A stretch of DNA of 64,000 nt from Streptomyces sclerotialus (GTDB taxonomy: Bacteria; Actinomycetota; Actinomycetes; Streptomycetales; Streptomycetaceae): positions 1-64,000 of the forward strand of contig JODX01000024.1 in the NCBI GenBank assembly GCA_000719105.1, read 5' to 3'. The stretch's first letter is position 1; each line of letters starts with the position of its first letter. The notes below the pieces were generated by a model. It ran no database searches, was not told where the DNA came from, and saw only the letters and a program-made list of their open reading frames with translations. The translations under genes were made by a program, and so were the position numbers. Below are positions 45,698 to 54,578 of the stretch, piece after piece.

Positions 45698-46561
45698 ATG
45701 AGCGAGCCGCGGTCCGCGCCCACGGTCGGCCAGGTCGTGCTCGGCCGGCGTCTGATGGACCTGCGGGAGAAGGCGGGCCTCAAGCGTGAGGAGGCCGCGC
45801 GCGTCCTGCGCGTCGCGCCCGCCACCGTGCGCCGCATGGAGACGGCCGAGGTCGGCCTCAAGATCCCGTACCTCCAGCTGCTGCTCAAGGCCTACGGCGT
45901 CCCCGACGAGGAAGCCGACGCCTTCGTCCAGCTGGCCGAGGACGCGAACAAGCCCGGCTGGTGGCAGCGCTTCCACGACATCCTGCCGGGCTGGTTCTCG
46001 ATGTACGTCAGCCTGGAGGGCGCGGCGAGCCTCATCCGCTCGTACGAACCCCACTTCGTACCCGGACTGCTCCAGACCGAGGACTACGCCCGGGGTGTCC
46101 TGAAGGCCGGCGCCATCGGCCAGACCCGGCCCGACGACATCGACCGCCATGTGGCCCTGCGCATGCAGCGCCAGGAGCTGCTCACGCGCGCGGACGCACC
46201 CCGGCTGTGGGTCGTGATGGACGAGACCGTGCTGCGCCGCCCCGTCGGCGGCCCCGAGGTCATGCGCGACCAGCTCGACAGGTTGCTCGAGGCGACCGAG
46301 CTGCCCAACGTGACGCTCCAGGTGGCGCCCTTCGAACGAGGGCCGCACCCCGGCACGTACGGGCCTTTCGTGCTGTTCCGATTCGCCGTGCCGGAACTTC
46401 CCGACATGGTCTACAGCGAGTACCTGACCGGCGCGATCTATCTGGACGCGCGCACCGAGGTGGCCACCCACCTCGAGGTCATGGACCGCATGGCGGCACA
46501 GGCCGCCACAGCACAACGCACGAAGGAGATCCTCCGGGATCTTCGCAAGGAGCTCCAATGA
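45698..46561 (+). CDS. XRE-family regulator with DUF5753 domain (WhiJ-like)
   Basis: 287 residues from ATG 45698, after AAGGAGAGGGG. Residues about 12-70 are a helix-turn-helix (LRVAPATVRRMETAEVGLKI). The remainder is DUF5753 (PHFVPGLLQTEDYARGVLKA, PRLWVVMDETVLRRPVGGPE, TLQVAPFERGPHPGTYGPFV). In S. coelicolor WhiJ and its many paralogs regulate development together with small DUF397 proteins. Its stop overlaps the ATG of the DUF397 gene (ATGA), the usual coupling. Confidence 0.95.
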   Translation: MSEPRSAPTVGQVVLGRRLMDLREKAGLKREEAARVLRVAPATVRRMETAEVGLKIPYLQLLLKAYGVPDEEADAFVQLAEDANKPGWWQRFHDILPGWFSMYVSLEGAASLIRSYEPHFVPGLLQTEDYARGVLKAGAIGQTRPDDIDRHVALRMQRQELLTRADAPRLWVVMDETVLRRPVGGPEVMRDQLDRLLEATELPNVTLQVAPFERGPHPGTYGPFVLFRFAVPELPDMVYSEYLTGAIYLDARTEVATHLEVMDRMAAQAATAQRTKEILRDLRKELQ

Positions 46562-46818
46562 ACCGTACCCAGCCGCAGTCGCACACCCGCGTCTACAACG
46601 GCATGCCCGCCCGCGAACTGGGCAGCGAGGGCTGGCACAAGCCGTGGAGCGGCGGCAACGGCGGCAACTGCCTGGAGGCGATGAAGCTCGCCGACGGCAG
46701 GATCGCCGTACGTCAGTCCACCGACCCGGACGGCCCCGCCCTGATCTACACGACCGACGAGATGAACGCCTTCATCCAGGGGGCGAAGGCGGGGGTGGCC
46801 GACTTCCTGCTGACATGA
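46558..46818 (+). CDS. DUF397 protein
   Basis: 86 residues, translationally coupled to the XRE gene. SEGWHKPWSGGNGGNCLEAM and the motif VRQSTDPDGPALIYTTDEM then FIQGAKAGVADFL identify DUF397. These small proteins are thought to antagonise or modulate the cognate WhiJ-like regulator in a toxin-antitoxin-like pairing; the specific interaction here is inferred from adjacency. Confidence 0.94.
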   Translation: MNRTQPQSHTRVYNGMPARELGSEGWHKPWSGGNGGNCLEAMKLADGRIAVRQSTDPDGPALIYTTDEMNAFIQGAKAGVADFLLT

Positions 46819-47014
46819 GTTTTTCCCCAACCGGCCGACGCGCACCGGTGTATCGGTCACCTTTGTTGAACTGGCGCTACTTCTGAGTACGAGTACGAGT
46901 ACGGAGCGGGTCGACCCGGCCGTCGGCCACCGCACAGGTTCCCACAGCTCACCTTCCGCACTTCCCGCACTTTCCTTCCGCACCTTCCATCGCGCAGAAC
47001 CTACGGAGTTCCTC

Positions 47015-47818
47015 ATGAACGGGCAGGGCCCCCTCAACATCGACACCAGCAGACCGCATCCGGCGCGGACGTACGACTGGTTCCTCGGCGGCAAGGACAA
47101 CTATCCGGTCGACGAGGAACTGGGCCGCAAGATGCTCGCCCTCGAACCGCGGGTGCAGGTACTGGCGCGGGTCAACCGCGCGTTCATGCACCGTGCCACG
47201 CGCTGGCTCGCCCAGAACGGGGTGCGGCAGTTCCTGGACATCGGCGCGGGCATCCCCACCGAGCCGAACCTGCACCAGATAGCCCAGCAGGTCGTGCCCG
47301 ACGCCCGCGTCGTGTACTGCGACAACGACCCCATCGTGCTGGCCCACGCGGCGGCCCTGCTGCGCGGTACGCCCGAGGGCGTCACCGAGTACGTGCAGGG
47401 TGACGTGCGCGACCCGGACAGCATCATGGCGGCGGCCCGCAAGGTCCTGGACTTCGACGAGCCCGTGGCCCTCTCGCTCGTCGCGCTGCTGCACTTCGTC
47501 ACCGACGAGGACGGTGCCCACGAGCTGGTGGAGCGGCTGATGTCCGAGCTGCCCTCCGGCAGCCACCTGGTGCTGTCCCACGCGTCGGCCGACTTCACGC
47601 CGGAGACGGCGAAGGAGGCGGCCGCGACGTACAAGGCCGGCGGCATCACCCTCGCCCTGCGCTCCCGTGACGAGGTCGCCCGGTTCTTCGCGAACCTCGA
47701 ACTCGTCGAACCCGGGGTGTCGCAGGTGACCGACTGGCACCCCGAACTGGGCGAGCCGGTGCCCGGGCAGGACGACGACGTGGTTCCGGGGTACGCGGCG
47801 GTGGGGCGCAAGGCCTGA
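47015..47818 (+). CDS. DUF574-type SAM-dependent methyltransferase
   Basis: 267 residues, GGAG six bases upstream. The family start RPHPARTYDWFLGGKDNYPV, the SAM-binding FLDIGAGIPTEPNLHQIA and the acidic motif VVYCDNDPIVLAHAAALL are hallmarks of the actinobacterial methyltransferase family PF04672 (DUF574). The substrate is unknown. Members are frequently near WhiJ-like modules, as here, 196 bases downstream of DUF397. Confidence 0.93.
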   Translation: MNGQGPLNIDTSRPHPARTYDWFLGGKDNYPVDEELGRKMLALEPRVQVLARVNRAFMHRATRWLAQNGVRQFLDIGAGIPTEPNLHQIAQQVVPDARVVYCDNDPIVLAHAAALLRGTPEGVTEYVQGDVRDPDSIMAAARKVLDFDEPVALSLVALLHFVTDEDGAHELVERLMSELPSGSHLVLSHASADFTPETAKEAAATYKAGGITLALRSRDEVARFFANLELVEPGVSQVTDWHPELGEPVPGQDDDVVPGYAAVGRKA

Positions 47819-47868
47819 CGCCCGAGCCATGAAGGGCGGACGAGGGGCGGGCGGGAAGCAGGCCGGGC

Positions 47869-49362
47869 CTACACCGTCAGCGGGCGGTCGTACGGCCCGA
47901 TCGGCGCCGGCAGCCGGGTGGTTCCCGTGAGGTGACGGTCCACCGCGGCGGCCACCGCCCGTCCCTCCGCGATCGCCCACACGATCAGGGACTGCCCGCG
48001 CGCGGCGTCCCCCGCGACGTACACGCCGGGGACGCTCGTGGCGAACTCCGCGTCGCGGGCGATCGTGCCACGCGGGTCGAGTGCGAGCCCCAGCTGGTCG
48101 ATCACCCCGTCGTCGCGGCCGGGCCCGGAGAAACCGAGGGCGAGCAGGACGAGATCGGTGGGGAGCATGCGTCCGGTGCCCGGCAGCGGGCGCCGGTCCG
48201 CGTCCACCTCGACCAGGTGCAGCGCCCGCACCCGCCCGTCCGTGTCCCCCGTGAAGCGCAGCGTGGACGCCGCGAACAGCCGCGCGTCCGCCGTTGCCGC
48301 CGGCGCCGTCCCCAGATCCCGCGCCTCCTCGTGCGCCACCGAGAGCCGGTAGACCTCCGGGTACGTCGGCCACGGCTCCGCGTCCTCGTCCCGCTCGGTG
48401 CACGGCAGCGGGCGGATGTCCAGCTGGGTCACCGACACCGCGCCCTCCCGCACGGCCGTCCCCAGACAGTCCGCCCCGGTGTCACCGCCCCCGACGATCA
48501 CCACGTGCCGCCCCGCGGCCGACAGCGGTGAGACCTCCAGGTCCCCTTCGCACACCCGGTCGGCGAGCGGCAGGTACTCCATCGCCTGGTGGATCCCCGC
48601 CAGCTCCCGTCCCGGCACGTCCAGATCCCGCCACGCCGTGGCGCCGGTGGCGATCACCATGGCGTCGTACCGTGCCCGCAGGTCCGCCGCCCCGACGTCC
48701 CGCCCGACCGCGACCGACGTACGGAACTTCGTGCCCTCGGCCCGCAACTGCTCCAGCCGCCGGTCCAGATGCCGCTTCTCCATCTTGAACGCGGGGATGC
48801 CGTACCGCAGCAGCCCGCCGATCCGGTCGGCCCGCTCGTACACCGCCACGGTGTGCCCGGCCCGGGTCAGCTGCTGGGCCGCCGCGAGCCCGGCGGGCCC
48901 GGAACCGATCACCGCGACCGTCCGCCCGGTCAGCCGGTCCGGCGGCCGCGGCGGCGCGAAGCCCTCGTCCAGGGCCCGGTCGGCGATGGCCACCTCGATG
49001 TTCTTGATGGTGACCGCGGGCTGGTTGATCGCGAGCACACAGCCCGCCTCGCAGGGCGCGGGACACAGCCTTCCGGTGAACTCGGGGAAGTTGTTCGTCG
49101 CGTGCAGCCGGTCGCTCGCCGCCCGCCAGTCGTCCTGTGAGACGAGGTCGTTCCAGTCGGGGATGAGATTCCCCAGCGGGCAGGCGTCGTGACAGAACGG
49201 GATCCCGCAGTCCATGCAGCGGTCCGCCTGCCGGCGGATGATCGGCAGCAGTGCCCCCGGGACGTACACCTCGTCCCAGTCCCGCACCCGCTCCCGGACG
49301 GGCCTGCGGGGCCATTCCCGCCGGGGCGTCGTCAGAAAGGCCTTGAAGTCGGGCTCGGCCAT
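47869..49362 (-). CDS. gltD: Glutamate synthase small subunit (or related NADPH dehydrogenase)
   Basis: 497 residues. The N-terminal iron-sulfur region has CMDCGIPFCHDACPLGNLIP and CPAPCEAGCVL; FAD binding is VAVIGSGPAGLAAAQQL and the NADPH domain has VIVGGGDTGADCLGTA. The late SVPGVYVAGDAARGQSLIVW also fits. GltD feeds electrons from NADPH to the large subunit GltB. No gltB is adjacent: the upstream gene is a small DUF1772 protein. The protein may therefore partner a distant GltB or serve another acceptor. Confidence 0.92.
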   Translation of the reverse strand: MAEPDFKAFLTTPRREWPRRPVRERVRDWDEVYVPGALLPIIRRQADRCMDCGIPFCHDACPLGNLIPDWNDLVSQDDWRAASDRLHATNNFPEFTGRLCPAPCEAGCVLAINQPAVTIKNIEVAIADRALDEGFAPPRPPDRLTGRTVAVIGSGPAGLAAAQQLTRAGHTVAVYERADRIGGLLRYGIPAFKMEKRHLDRRLEQLRAEGTKFRTSVAVGRDVGAADLRARYDAMVIATGATAWRDLDVPGRELAGIHQAMEYLPLADRVCEGDLEVSPLSAAGRHVVIVGGGDTGADCLGTAVREGAVSVTQLDIRPLPCTERDEDAEPWPTYPEVYRLSVAHEEARDLGTAPAATADARLFAASTLRFTGDTDGRVRALHLVEVDADRRPLPGTGRMLPTDLVLLALGFSGPGRDDGVIDQLGLALDPRGTIARDAEFATSVPGVYVAGDAARGQSLIVWAIAEGRAVAAAVDRHLTGTTRLPAPIGPYDRPLTV

Positions 49363-49452
49363 GGCCGTCTCCCCCCGTCTCCTCGGGGAAGCACCGTCTT
49401 CCGCAACGATACGCCGCGTCCGCCGTGCCCGCCGTCCGATCCGTCGTACGTC

Positions 49453-49932
49453 TCAGGTGAGGGCCAGCACGTACGAGAGCGCCGCGGCGGCCGAGGCTAT
49501 GGTGCGGACGTGGTTCCACGTCGTCCACTCGCTGACGTACACGGGCCAGTACGTGGCGGCCTCCGGCGTGCCCGCCTTCAGCCTCGCCAAGGCGTCGTTG
49601 CGCGGCACGTTCGCCGCCACCGTGACCCCGAAGCTGCCGAACAGATACAGCGCGCTCCCCACCAGCAGCTCCACCGCGCCCCGGTCCGGCCACAGCACGA
49701 ACGTGACCACCGCCAGCACGGCGCACAGCACCGCCGACCCCACGAACACCACCATGAAGGCCGGGGTCACCGCCGCGACGTTGACCGCCTGCATCGCGGC
49801 CACGCCCTGCGCGGGCGGCAGCGCGGCGAGCCCTCTCATCACGAACGTCGAGAACCCGCAGAAGACCCCCGCGACCAGCCCCGTCCCGATGATCCCCAGC
49901 ACCGTCAGCACGAAGTACGGTCCGTCGATCAC
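49453..49932 (-). CDS. DUF1772 membrane protein
   Basis: 159 residues from GTG 49932, seven bases after a G run; GTG 49938 is nearly as good. Four hydrophobic helices (YFVLTVLGIIGTGLVAGVFC, FMVVFVGSAVLCAVLAVVTF, LLVGSALYLFGSFGVTVAAN, IASAAAALSYVLAL) and the VPRNDALARL and WTTWNHVRTI loops match DUF1772, related to anthrone oxygenases. Its reaction is unknown. Confidence 0.85.
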   Translation of the reverse strand: MIDGPYFVLTVLGIIGTGLVAGVFCGFSTFVMRGLAALPPAQGVAAMQAVNVAAVTPAFMVVFVGSAVLCAVLAVVTFVLWPDRGAVELLVGSALYLFGSFGVTVAANVPRNDALARLKAGTPEAATYWPVYVSEWTTWNHVRTIASAAAALSYVLALT

Positions 49933-49999
49933 GTCCACTCCCCCCTGACCGGTCGCACCGGTCGCACCGATCAAACCGGTCGCATGGGCCGCACCGGCC

Positions 50000-50680
50000 T
50001 CATCGTCCCCGCCATACTCGCAACGTCCCTTCCACGGCCTGCGCGATCCGTCTGCGCGCCTCGTGCCGTGGCACCCCGCTCATCAGCAGCTGGTCGTACG
50101 GCGTGTCCAGGTGCCGTACGGACGCGACGACCGCCGAGAACACCGCGGTCCCGGAGAGCGCCCGTCCCGCCGCGCTCCGCCCCACCCGGCCGCTGCCGCG
50201 CACCGAGGCGTGCGCGGCGATCTCCCGCGCCCGCCCGGCGGGGCAGCCGGGGAACAGCCGCAGTATCTCGGCCGCGAACGCGTCCGTGAACCGCACGTCC
50301 TCGGCCGCCCGCCGCTCGGCGTCCCGCGCCCGGCGCCGGCGCCGGGCCTCCTCGTCGGCCAGGCACCGCTGCTCGGCCCGGGCGAGCGCGGCGTCCTCCA
50401 CGAGGACGCCCTGCCGCTCGTACCGGCCCTTCCGCCGGTTGAACCGCACGACCACGGCGGAGAGTGTGCTCTCCTCCCGCGATCTCCGGGTGAGCGCGGT
50501 GTCGCCTCGCGGCAGGAACACCAGATGCCCGAGATCGGCGCAGTCCAGGCACCTCGGCACACCGTCCTCCAGCACCAGCAGCGCCAGCGGGCCGCTCCGG
50601 CACTCGGCGCAGTTCTTCCTCCTGAGCGCCTGGACGACGACAAGTCCCGTACCGGACGGGGGAATCGCGGGTGCTGCCAT
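50000..50680 (-). CDS. DUF2293 protein with zinc ribbon
   Basis: 226 residues. Cysteine pairs in RRKNCAECRSG and VPRCLDCADLGH form a zinc ribbon. A basic coiled stretch (EEARRRRRARDAERRAAEDV) leads to the DUF2293 domain (FPGCPAGRAREIAAHASVRG, VVASVRHLDTPYDQLLMSGV). Function is unknown; nucleic-acid binding is plausible from the ribbon and charge. Confidence 0.85.
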   Translation of the reverse strand: MAAPAIPPSGTGLVVVQALRRKNCAECRSGPLALLVLEDGVPRCLDCADLGHLVFLPRGDTALTRRSREESTLSAVVVRFNRRKGRYERQGVLVEDAALARAEQRCLADEEARRRRRARDAERRAAEDVRFTDAFAAEILRLFPGCPAGRAREIAAHASVRGSGRVGRSAAGRALSGTAVFSAVVASVRHLDTPYDQLLMSGVPRHEARRRIAQAVEGTLRVWRGR

Positions 50681-50793
50681 ACGCGCTTCATTCCCGGCAC
50701 GCCCCGCGGTTCAAGCCGCCGGCGGCCGCGGCGTCTCCCGCCGGGCGTCCGCAGGACATCCGGTAGCGCCGCACGGGGCCGCGCGGCGGCATC

Positions 50794-51435
50794 ATGGGCC
50801 GTGTGCGACTCGAAGCGATCACCTGGGAACGGCTCGGCGACCTCCTCGCCGACCGTCTGCTCGACCTGAGACCGGACGACGGCGGCAGCCGGCCGCGCGT
50901 CGCCTTCGACGGAGCCCCGGCCGCCCGCCCCGGCGACCTCGCCCGGCGCGTGTCCGAGGCGCTGCGGCTGCGCGGGCGCCCCTCGCTCGTCGTCGGCACC
51001 GAGGGCTTCCTGCGGCCCGCGTCCCTCCGGTTCGAGCACGGGCACGAGGACGTGGAGGCTTACTACGACGGCTGGTCCGACGTCCCCGCCCTGTGGCGCG
51101 AGGTCTTCGGCCCGCTCGAAGCCGACGGCACCGGCCGGGTCCTGCCCGATCTGTGGGACCCCGTCACCGACCGCGCCACCCGCAGCCCGTACACCCTGCT
51201 CCCGCCCGGCGGGGTTCTGCTGCTGCACGGTCCGTTCCTCCTCAAGCACTGGTTCCCGTTCGATCTGACCGTCCACGTCCTCCTCTCTCCGGGCGCCCTG
51301 CGTCGCCGTGCGCCCGAGGCCGAGCACTGGACGCTCCCTGCCCACGAGCGCTACGAGACGGAGATCGACCCGGCTGCCACGGCCGACGTCCTCGTGCGCG
51401 CCGACGACCCCCGGCGCCCTGCCTGGGGTGGCTGA
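50794..51435 (+). CDS. Uridine-kinase-like protein
   Basis: 213 residues. It resembles actinobacterial uridine kinase-like proteins, but the P-loop is degraded to RVAFDGAPAARPGDLARRV, without the GxxxxGK lysine. Other family features remain (PSLVVGTEGFLRPASLRFEH, YYDGWSDVPALWREVFGPLE, LLHGPFLLKHWFPFDLTVHV). Without the P-loop lysine, kinase activity is doubtful, although such forms are common in Streptomyces. GTG 50803 is an alternative start. Confidence 0.8.
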   Translation: MGRVRLEAITWERLGDLLADRLLDLRPDDGGSRPRVAFDGAPAARPGDLARRVSEALRLRGRPSLVVGTEGFLRPASLRFEHGHEDVEAYYDGWSDVPALWREVFGPLEADGTGRVLPDLWDPVTDRATRSPYTLLPPGGVLLLHGPFLLKHWFPFDLTVHVLLSPGALRRRAPEAEHWTLPAHERYETEIDPAATADVLVRADDPRRPAWGG

Positions 51436-51442
51436 GGAGCGG

Positions 51443-52591
51443 TCACAGCCAGCCGTTGCGCTTGAAGCCCCGGTAGAGGGCGAGACAGGCGACGGCTATG
51501 ACCCCCAGAACCAGCGGATAGCCGAATCTCCAGCGCAGCTCGGGCATGAAGTCGAAGTTCATGCCGTACAGCCCGCACACCATCGTCGGCACGGCGATGA
51601 GCGCCGCCCACGCGGTGATCTTCCGCATGTCCTCGTTCTGCGCGACACCGACCTGCGCGAGGTGCGCCTGCAGGATCGAGTTCAGCAGCTCGTCGAAGGC
51701 TGCTATCTGCTCGGTGGCCCGCAGCAGATGGTCGGAGACGTCCCGGAAGTAGGCCTGTATCTCCGGTGGGACCACCCGTTCGGGCCGGGTGGCGAGCTCG
51801 AGCACCGGACGGGCCAGCGGGACCACCGCCCGCTTCAGCTCCAGCAGTTCACGTTTGAGCTGGTAGATGCGACCGGGGTCGGCCCGTGCGCCGTGCTCGG
51901 CGAACACGTCCGTCTCGACCTGGTCGATGTCCGCCTGCACGGAGTTCGTGACGGTCAGATACTCGTCCACCACATGGTCCGCGATGGCGTGCAGCACCGC
52001 GGCCGGTCCCTTGGCGAGCTGCTCGGGGTCGGCCTCCAGTTCCTCGCGCAGCGGCCCCAGGGAGCCGTGCCGGCCGTGCCGCACCGTGATGACGAAGTCG
52101 TGCCCGACGAACAGCATGATCTCGCCGGTGCTCACCACCTCGCTGGTCGCCGTGAGTTCCGTGTGCTCGACGTAGCAGACCGTCTTGAACACCGCGAACA
52201 GCGTGTCGCCGTACCGCTCGAGCTTCGGGCGCTGATGGGCCTCGACCGCGTCCTCGACCGCCAGCGGGTGCAGCCCGAACAGCTCGGCCACGTCCGCGAA
52301 CTCACGCTCCGTCGGTTCGTGCAACCCGAGCCAGACGAAGCCGGCGCGTGCCTTGCGGACCCGCTCGACGGCCTCCACGAGATCGCGTGCGCCGGTCACG
52401 CGCTGCCCGTCCCGGTACGTCACACAGTTCACCACCGTCGAGCCCAGCGGTGAGCGGGCGGGGTGGCTCAGGTCGACCCGGGGGCGACGCCGTGCCAGCC
52501 GTGCCACTTTGCGCAGGCCGTCACCTGCCGTGCGGAGACCGCCCGCCCCGTCGAGGCCCGCGATCCTTCGCAGTTTTCCTGCCATGGACAT
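51443..52591 (-). CDS. corA: CorA-type magnesium/cobalt transporter
   Basis: 382 residues from ATG 52591, with AAGGAG upstream. The cytoplasmic funnel covers most of the chain (FVWLGLHEPTEREFADVAEL, HPLAVEDAVEAHQRPKLERY). Two C-terminal transmembrane helices flank the hallmark YGMNF selectivity motif (VPTMVCGLYGMNFDFMPELR), and a basic tail follows (RGFKRNGWL). It is a pentameric channel for Mg2+, possibly also Co2+. Divergent from a methyltransferase gene. Confidence 0.94.
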   Translation of the reverse strand: MSMAGKLRRIAGLDGAGGLRTAGDGLRKVARLARRRPRVDLSHPARSPLGSTVVNCVTYRDGQRVTGARDLVEAVERVRKARAGFVWLGLHEPTEREFADVAELFGLHPLAVEDAVEAHQRPKLERYGDTLFAVFKTVCYVEHTELTATSEVVSTGEIMLFVGHDFVITVRHGRHGSLGPLREELEADPEQLAKGPAAVLHAIADHVVDEYLTVTNSVQADIDQVETDVFAEHGARADPGRIYQLKRELLELKRAVVPLARPVLELATRPERVVPPEIQAYFRDVSDHLLRATEQIAAFDELLNSILQAHLAQVGVAQNEDMRKITAWAALIAVPTMVCGLYGMNFDFMPELRWRFGYPLVLGVIAVACLALYRGFKRNGWL

Positions 52592-52759
52592 CTGGATCTC
52601 CTTGGGTGGATCTCCTCGCGCCGCACTCTGCGCCTTGCCGCGGCCAGTCTGCCAGCAGAGATCAGATGGCGGGAAAGCCTGTGGGAACGGAATGATCCGC
52701 TTCTCTTCGGCCCTTCTCCCGGGCCCTTCTCTTGGGTCGCGGGAGCGTCGCTTTATCGG

Positions 52760-52774
52760 TATAAGTCGATCGAC
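52760..52774 (+). promoter_or_regulatory. Putative promoter -10 with overlapping palindrome
   Basis: TATAAG (52760-52765) is followed at once by the perfect 10-bp palindrome GTCGATCGAC (52765-52774), 15 bases upstream of the methyltransferase ATG. The palindrome would cover the start point, so it may be a repressor site. Confidence 0.45.
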
Positions 52775-52789
52775 TGGGATGATCAGCGC

Positions 52790-53596
52790 ATGATGCGCAC
52801 TCAGGTACATTCCTTCGGGAATCGGCAGACTTCGGCGAAGGTGGAGGCGGGCACGCGCCTCGACGCCTTCGCCCCGCTCTTCGACCCCACGACGTTCCGG
52901 CACATCGAAGACCTCGGCCTCGGGTCCGGCTGGCGCTGCTGGGAGGTCGGTGCGGGGGGCACCTCCGTGATCTCCTGGCTGGCCAAGAAGGTCGGACCGA
53001 CCGGCAAGGTTCTCGCGACCGGTCCCGACATCTCATGGATGGCCCCGGTCGCGCGCCCGCCGGTCGAGGTGCACCTTCACGACGTGGGCGCCGACGATCC
53101 GCCGGGGGAGAACTTCGACCTGGTCCACGCCCGGCTCGCCCTGGTCCACGTGCAGGACCGGCAGTGGGCGCTGCGCTCGATGGTCAGGGCCCTGCGCCCC
53201 GGCGGGCGGCTCCTGGTGGAGGACGCCGATCCGGCCCTCCAGCCGCTGGCCTGCCCCGACGAGTACGGTCCCGATCAGCAGCTGGCGAACCGGCTGCGCC
53301 AGGGGTTCCGCACCCTGCTCACCAGGCGGGGCATCGACCTCGCGTACGGCCGGAGCCTCCCGCGCCTGCTTCGCGAGGCCGGTCTGCGCGGGGTGCGGGC
53401 CGAGGCGTACTTCCCGGTCGTCTCGCCCGCCTGCGCCGCCCTGGAGACGGCGACGATCCGTCAGGTACGCGAGGAGCTCGTCTCGTCGCGCCTCGCCACC
53501 GGCGAGGACATCGACCGCCACCTCGCGAACGTGGCCTCCGGCAGCCTGGACCTGGCCACGGCGCCGATGATCTCCGCGTGGGGGAGGAAGCTGTAA
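52790..53596 (+). CDS. SAM-dependent methyltransferase
   Basis: 268 residues from ATG 52790 (ATG 52793 is equivalent). The SAM-binding motif is GWRCWEVGAGGTSVISWLAK, and motifs FDLVHARLALVHVQDRQWAL and RALRPGGRLLVEDADPALQP follow, typical of class I methyltransferases of natural-product or unknown substrates. Divergent from corA; the control region has a TATAAG box and palindrome. Confidence 0.88.
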   Translation: MMRTQVHSFGNRQTSAKVEAGTRLDAFAPLFDPTTFRHIEDLGLGSGWRCWEVGAGGTSVISWLAKKVGPTGKVLATGPDISWMAPVARPPVEVHLHDVGADDPPGENFDLVHARLALVHVQDRQWALRSMVRALRPGGRLLVEDADPALQPLACPDEYGPDQQLANRLRQGFRTLLTRRGIDLAYGRSLPRLLREAGLRGVRAEAYFPVVSPACAALETATIRQVREELVSSRLATGEDIDRHLANVASGSLDLATAPMISAWGRKL

Positions 53597-53639
53597 GCCG
53601 ATGGGCGGAAAGCCGGCCCCGCGACGATCCGCACCCGCG

Positions 53640-54578
53640 TCAGGCAGGCGGTACCGGCGCCCCGGGCGACCCGGGCCCAGGCGGCCGTCCGCCCACCCTC
53701 CCCACCGCCACTGCCCCGGCCGCGCACCCCTCGGCCGCGGCCCCCTCCGCCTCGGCTCCCGCGAGGAGCGCCGCGAGGAACGCCCCGGTGAAGGCGTCAC
53801 CCGCGCCCGTGGTGTCGAGGGGCTGCGCGGGTTCCGCGGCAACCCGCGTCCGTACGGCCCCCGCGCGGGCGACCAGCGCGCCGTCGGCGCCCTGCTTGGC
53901 GACCACCAGGGGAACATGGCGGCTCAGCTTGGCCGCCGCGTCCGCCGGGTCGGGCAACCCGGTCAGCAGGGACGCCTCGTCGCGGTTGGGCAGCAGTACG
54001 TCGACGCCCTCGGCGAGTTCCAGGAAGCGGTCCACTCCCAGCAGCGCGAGGAATCCCGCCGACGCCGGGTCCACGCTCACCGGCACCCCGCGCGCGCGTG
54101 CCGCGTCCAGGGCCACCGCCACGAGTGCCCGCCCCGGCGCGGAGAAGAACAGATAGCCGGACAGGTGCAGCCGTCCGGTCCCGTCGAGCAGTGCGTCCGA
54201 CCAGTCACCGGGACCGAGCCGCAGTGCCGCACCGCTGTCGGTGAGGAACGTGCGCTCGGCCGAGGCGCCTGTGTCCACCAGGCAGATCACCGTCGCCGTC
54301 GGCGCCCGTGGATCGACCACCAGGCGGGGCCGCACCCCCGCCGCCGTCAGCTCCCGCTCGTGCCACGTCACCGCGTCCGCGCCGACCCTCCCGAGCAGCC
54401 GTACGTCGGGACAGCCCCGGTACGCCGCCCAGCACGCCACATTGGCGCCCGCGCCGCCCGGCAGCGTCCGGATCGCGGCGGCCGTGTCGGTACCCGCCGC
54501 GAGCGGACCGCGGTGCCGGGCCACGACATCCGTCACCACGTCCCCGACGACGAGCAGGGCGCCCCCGGGCCCGCTCAC
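53640..54578 (-). CDS. PfkB-family kinase, probable pseudouridine kinase
   Basis: 312 residues from GTG 54578, overlapping the psuG stop (GTGA). Ribokinase-type motifs: LPGGAGANVACWAAYRG near the N-terminus and DTTGAGDAFTGAFLAALLAG at the ATP/anion-hole site with its catalytic Asp. A Gly/Ala/Pro-rich tail ends the protein. The coupling to psuG points to pseudouridine kinase, which makes the pseudouridine 5'-phosphate that PsuG cleaves; this rests on context. Confidence 0.9.
   Translation of the reverse strand: MSGPGGALLVVGDVVTDVVARHRGPLAAGTDTAAAIRTLPGGAGANVACWAAYRGCPDVRLLGRVGADAVTWHERELTAAGVRPRLVVDPRAPTATVICLVDTGASAERTFLTDSGAALRLGPGDWSDALLDGTGRLHLSGYLFFSAPGRALVAVALDAARARGVPVSVDPASAGFLALLGVDRFLELAEGVDVLLPNRDEASLLTGLPDPADAAAKLSRHVPLVVAKQGADGALVARAGAVRTRVAAEPAQPLDTTGAGDAFTGAFLAALLAGAEAEGAAAEGCAAGAVAVGRVGGRPPGPGSPGAPVPPA

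Noticed and set aside
45430..45789. A 119-codon plus-strand frame ahead of the XRE gene
   Set aside because: It overlaps the XRE coding start in another frame, is rich in Arg/Gly/Pro and has no ribosome site or similarity.
53640..54578. Ribokinase or fructokinase
   Set aside because: The PfkB fold alone cannot tell, but the overlapping psuG gene favours pseudouridine kinase.
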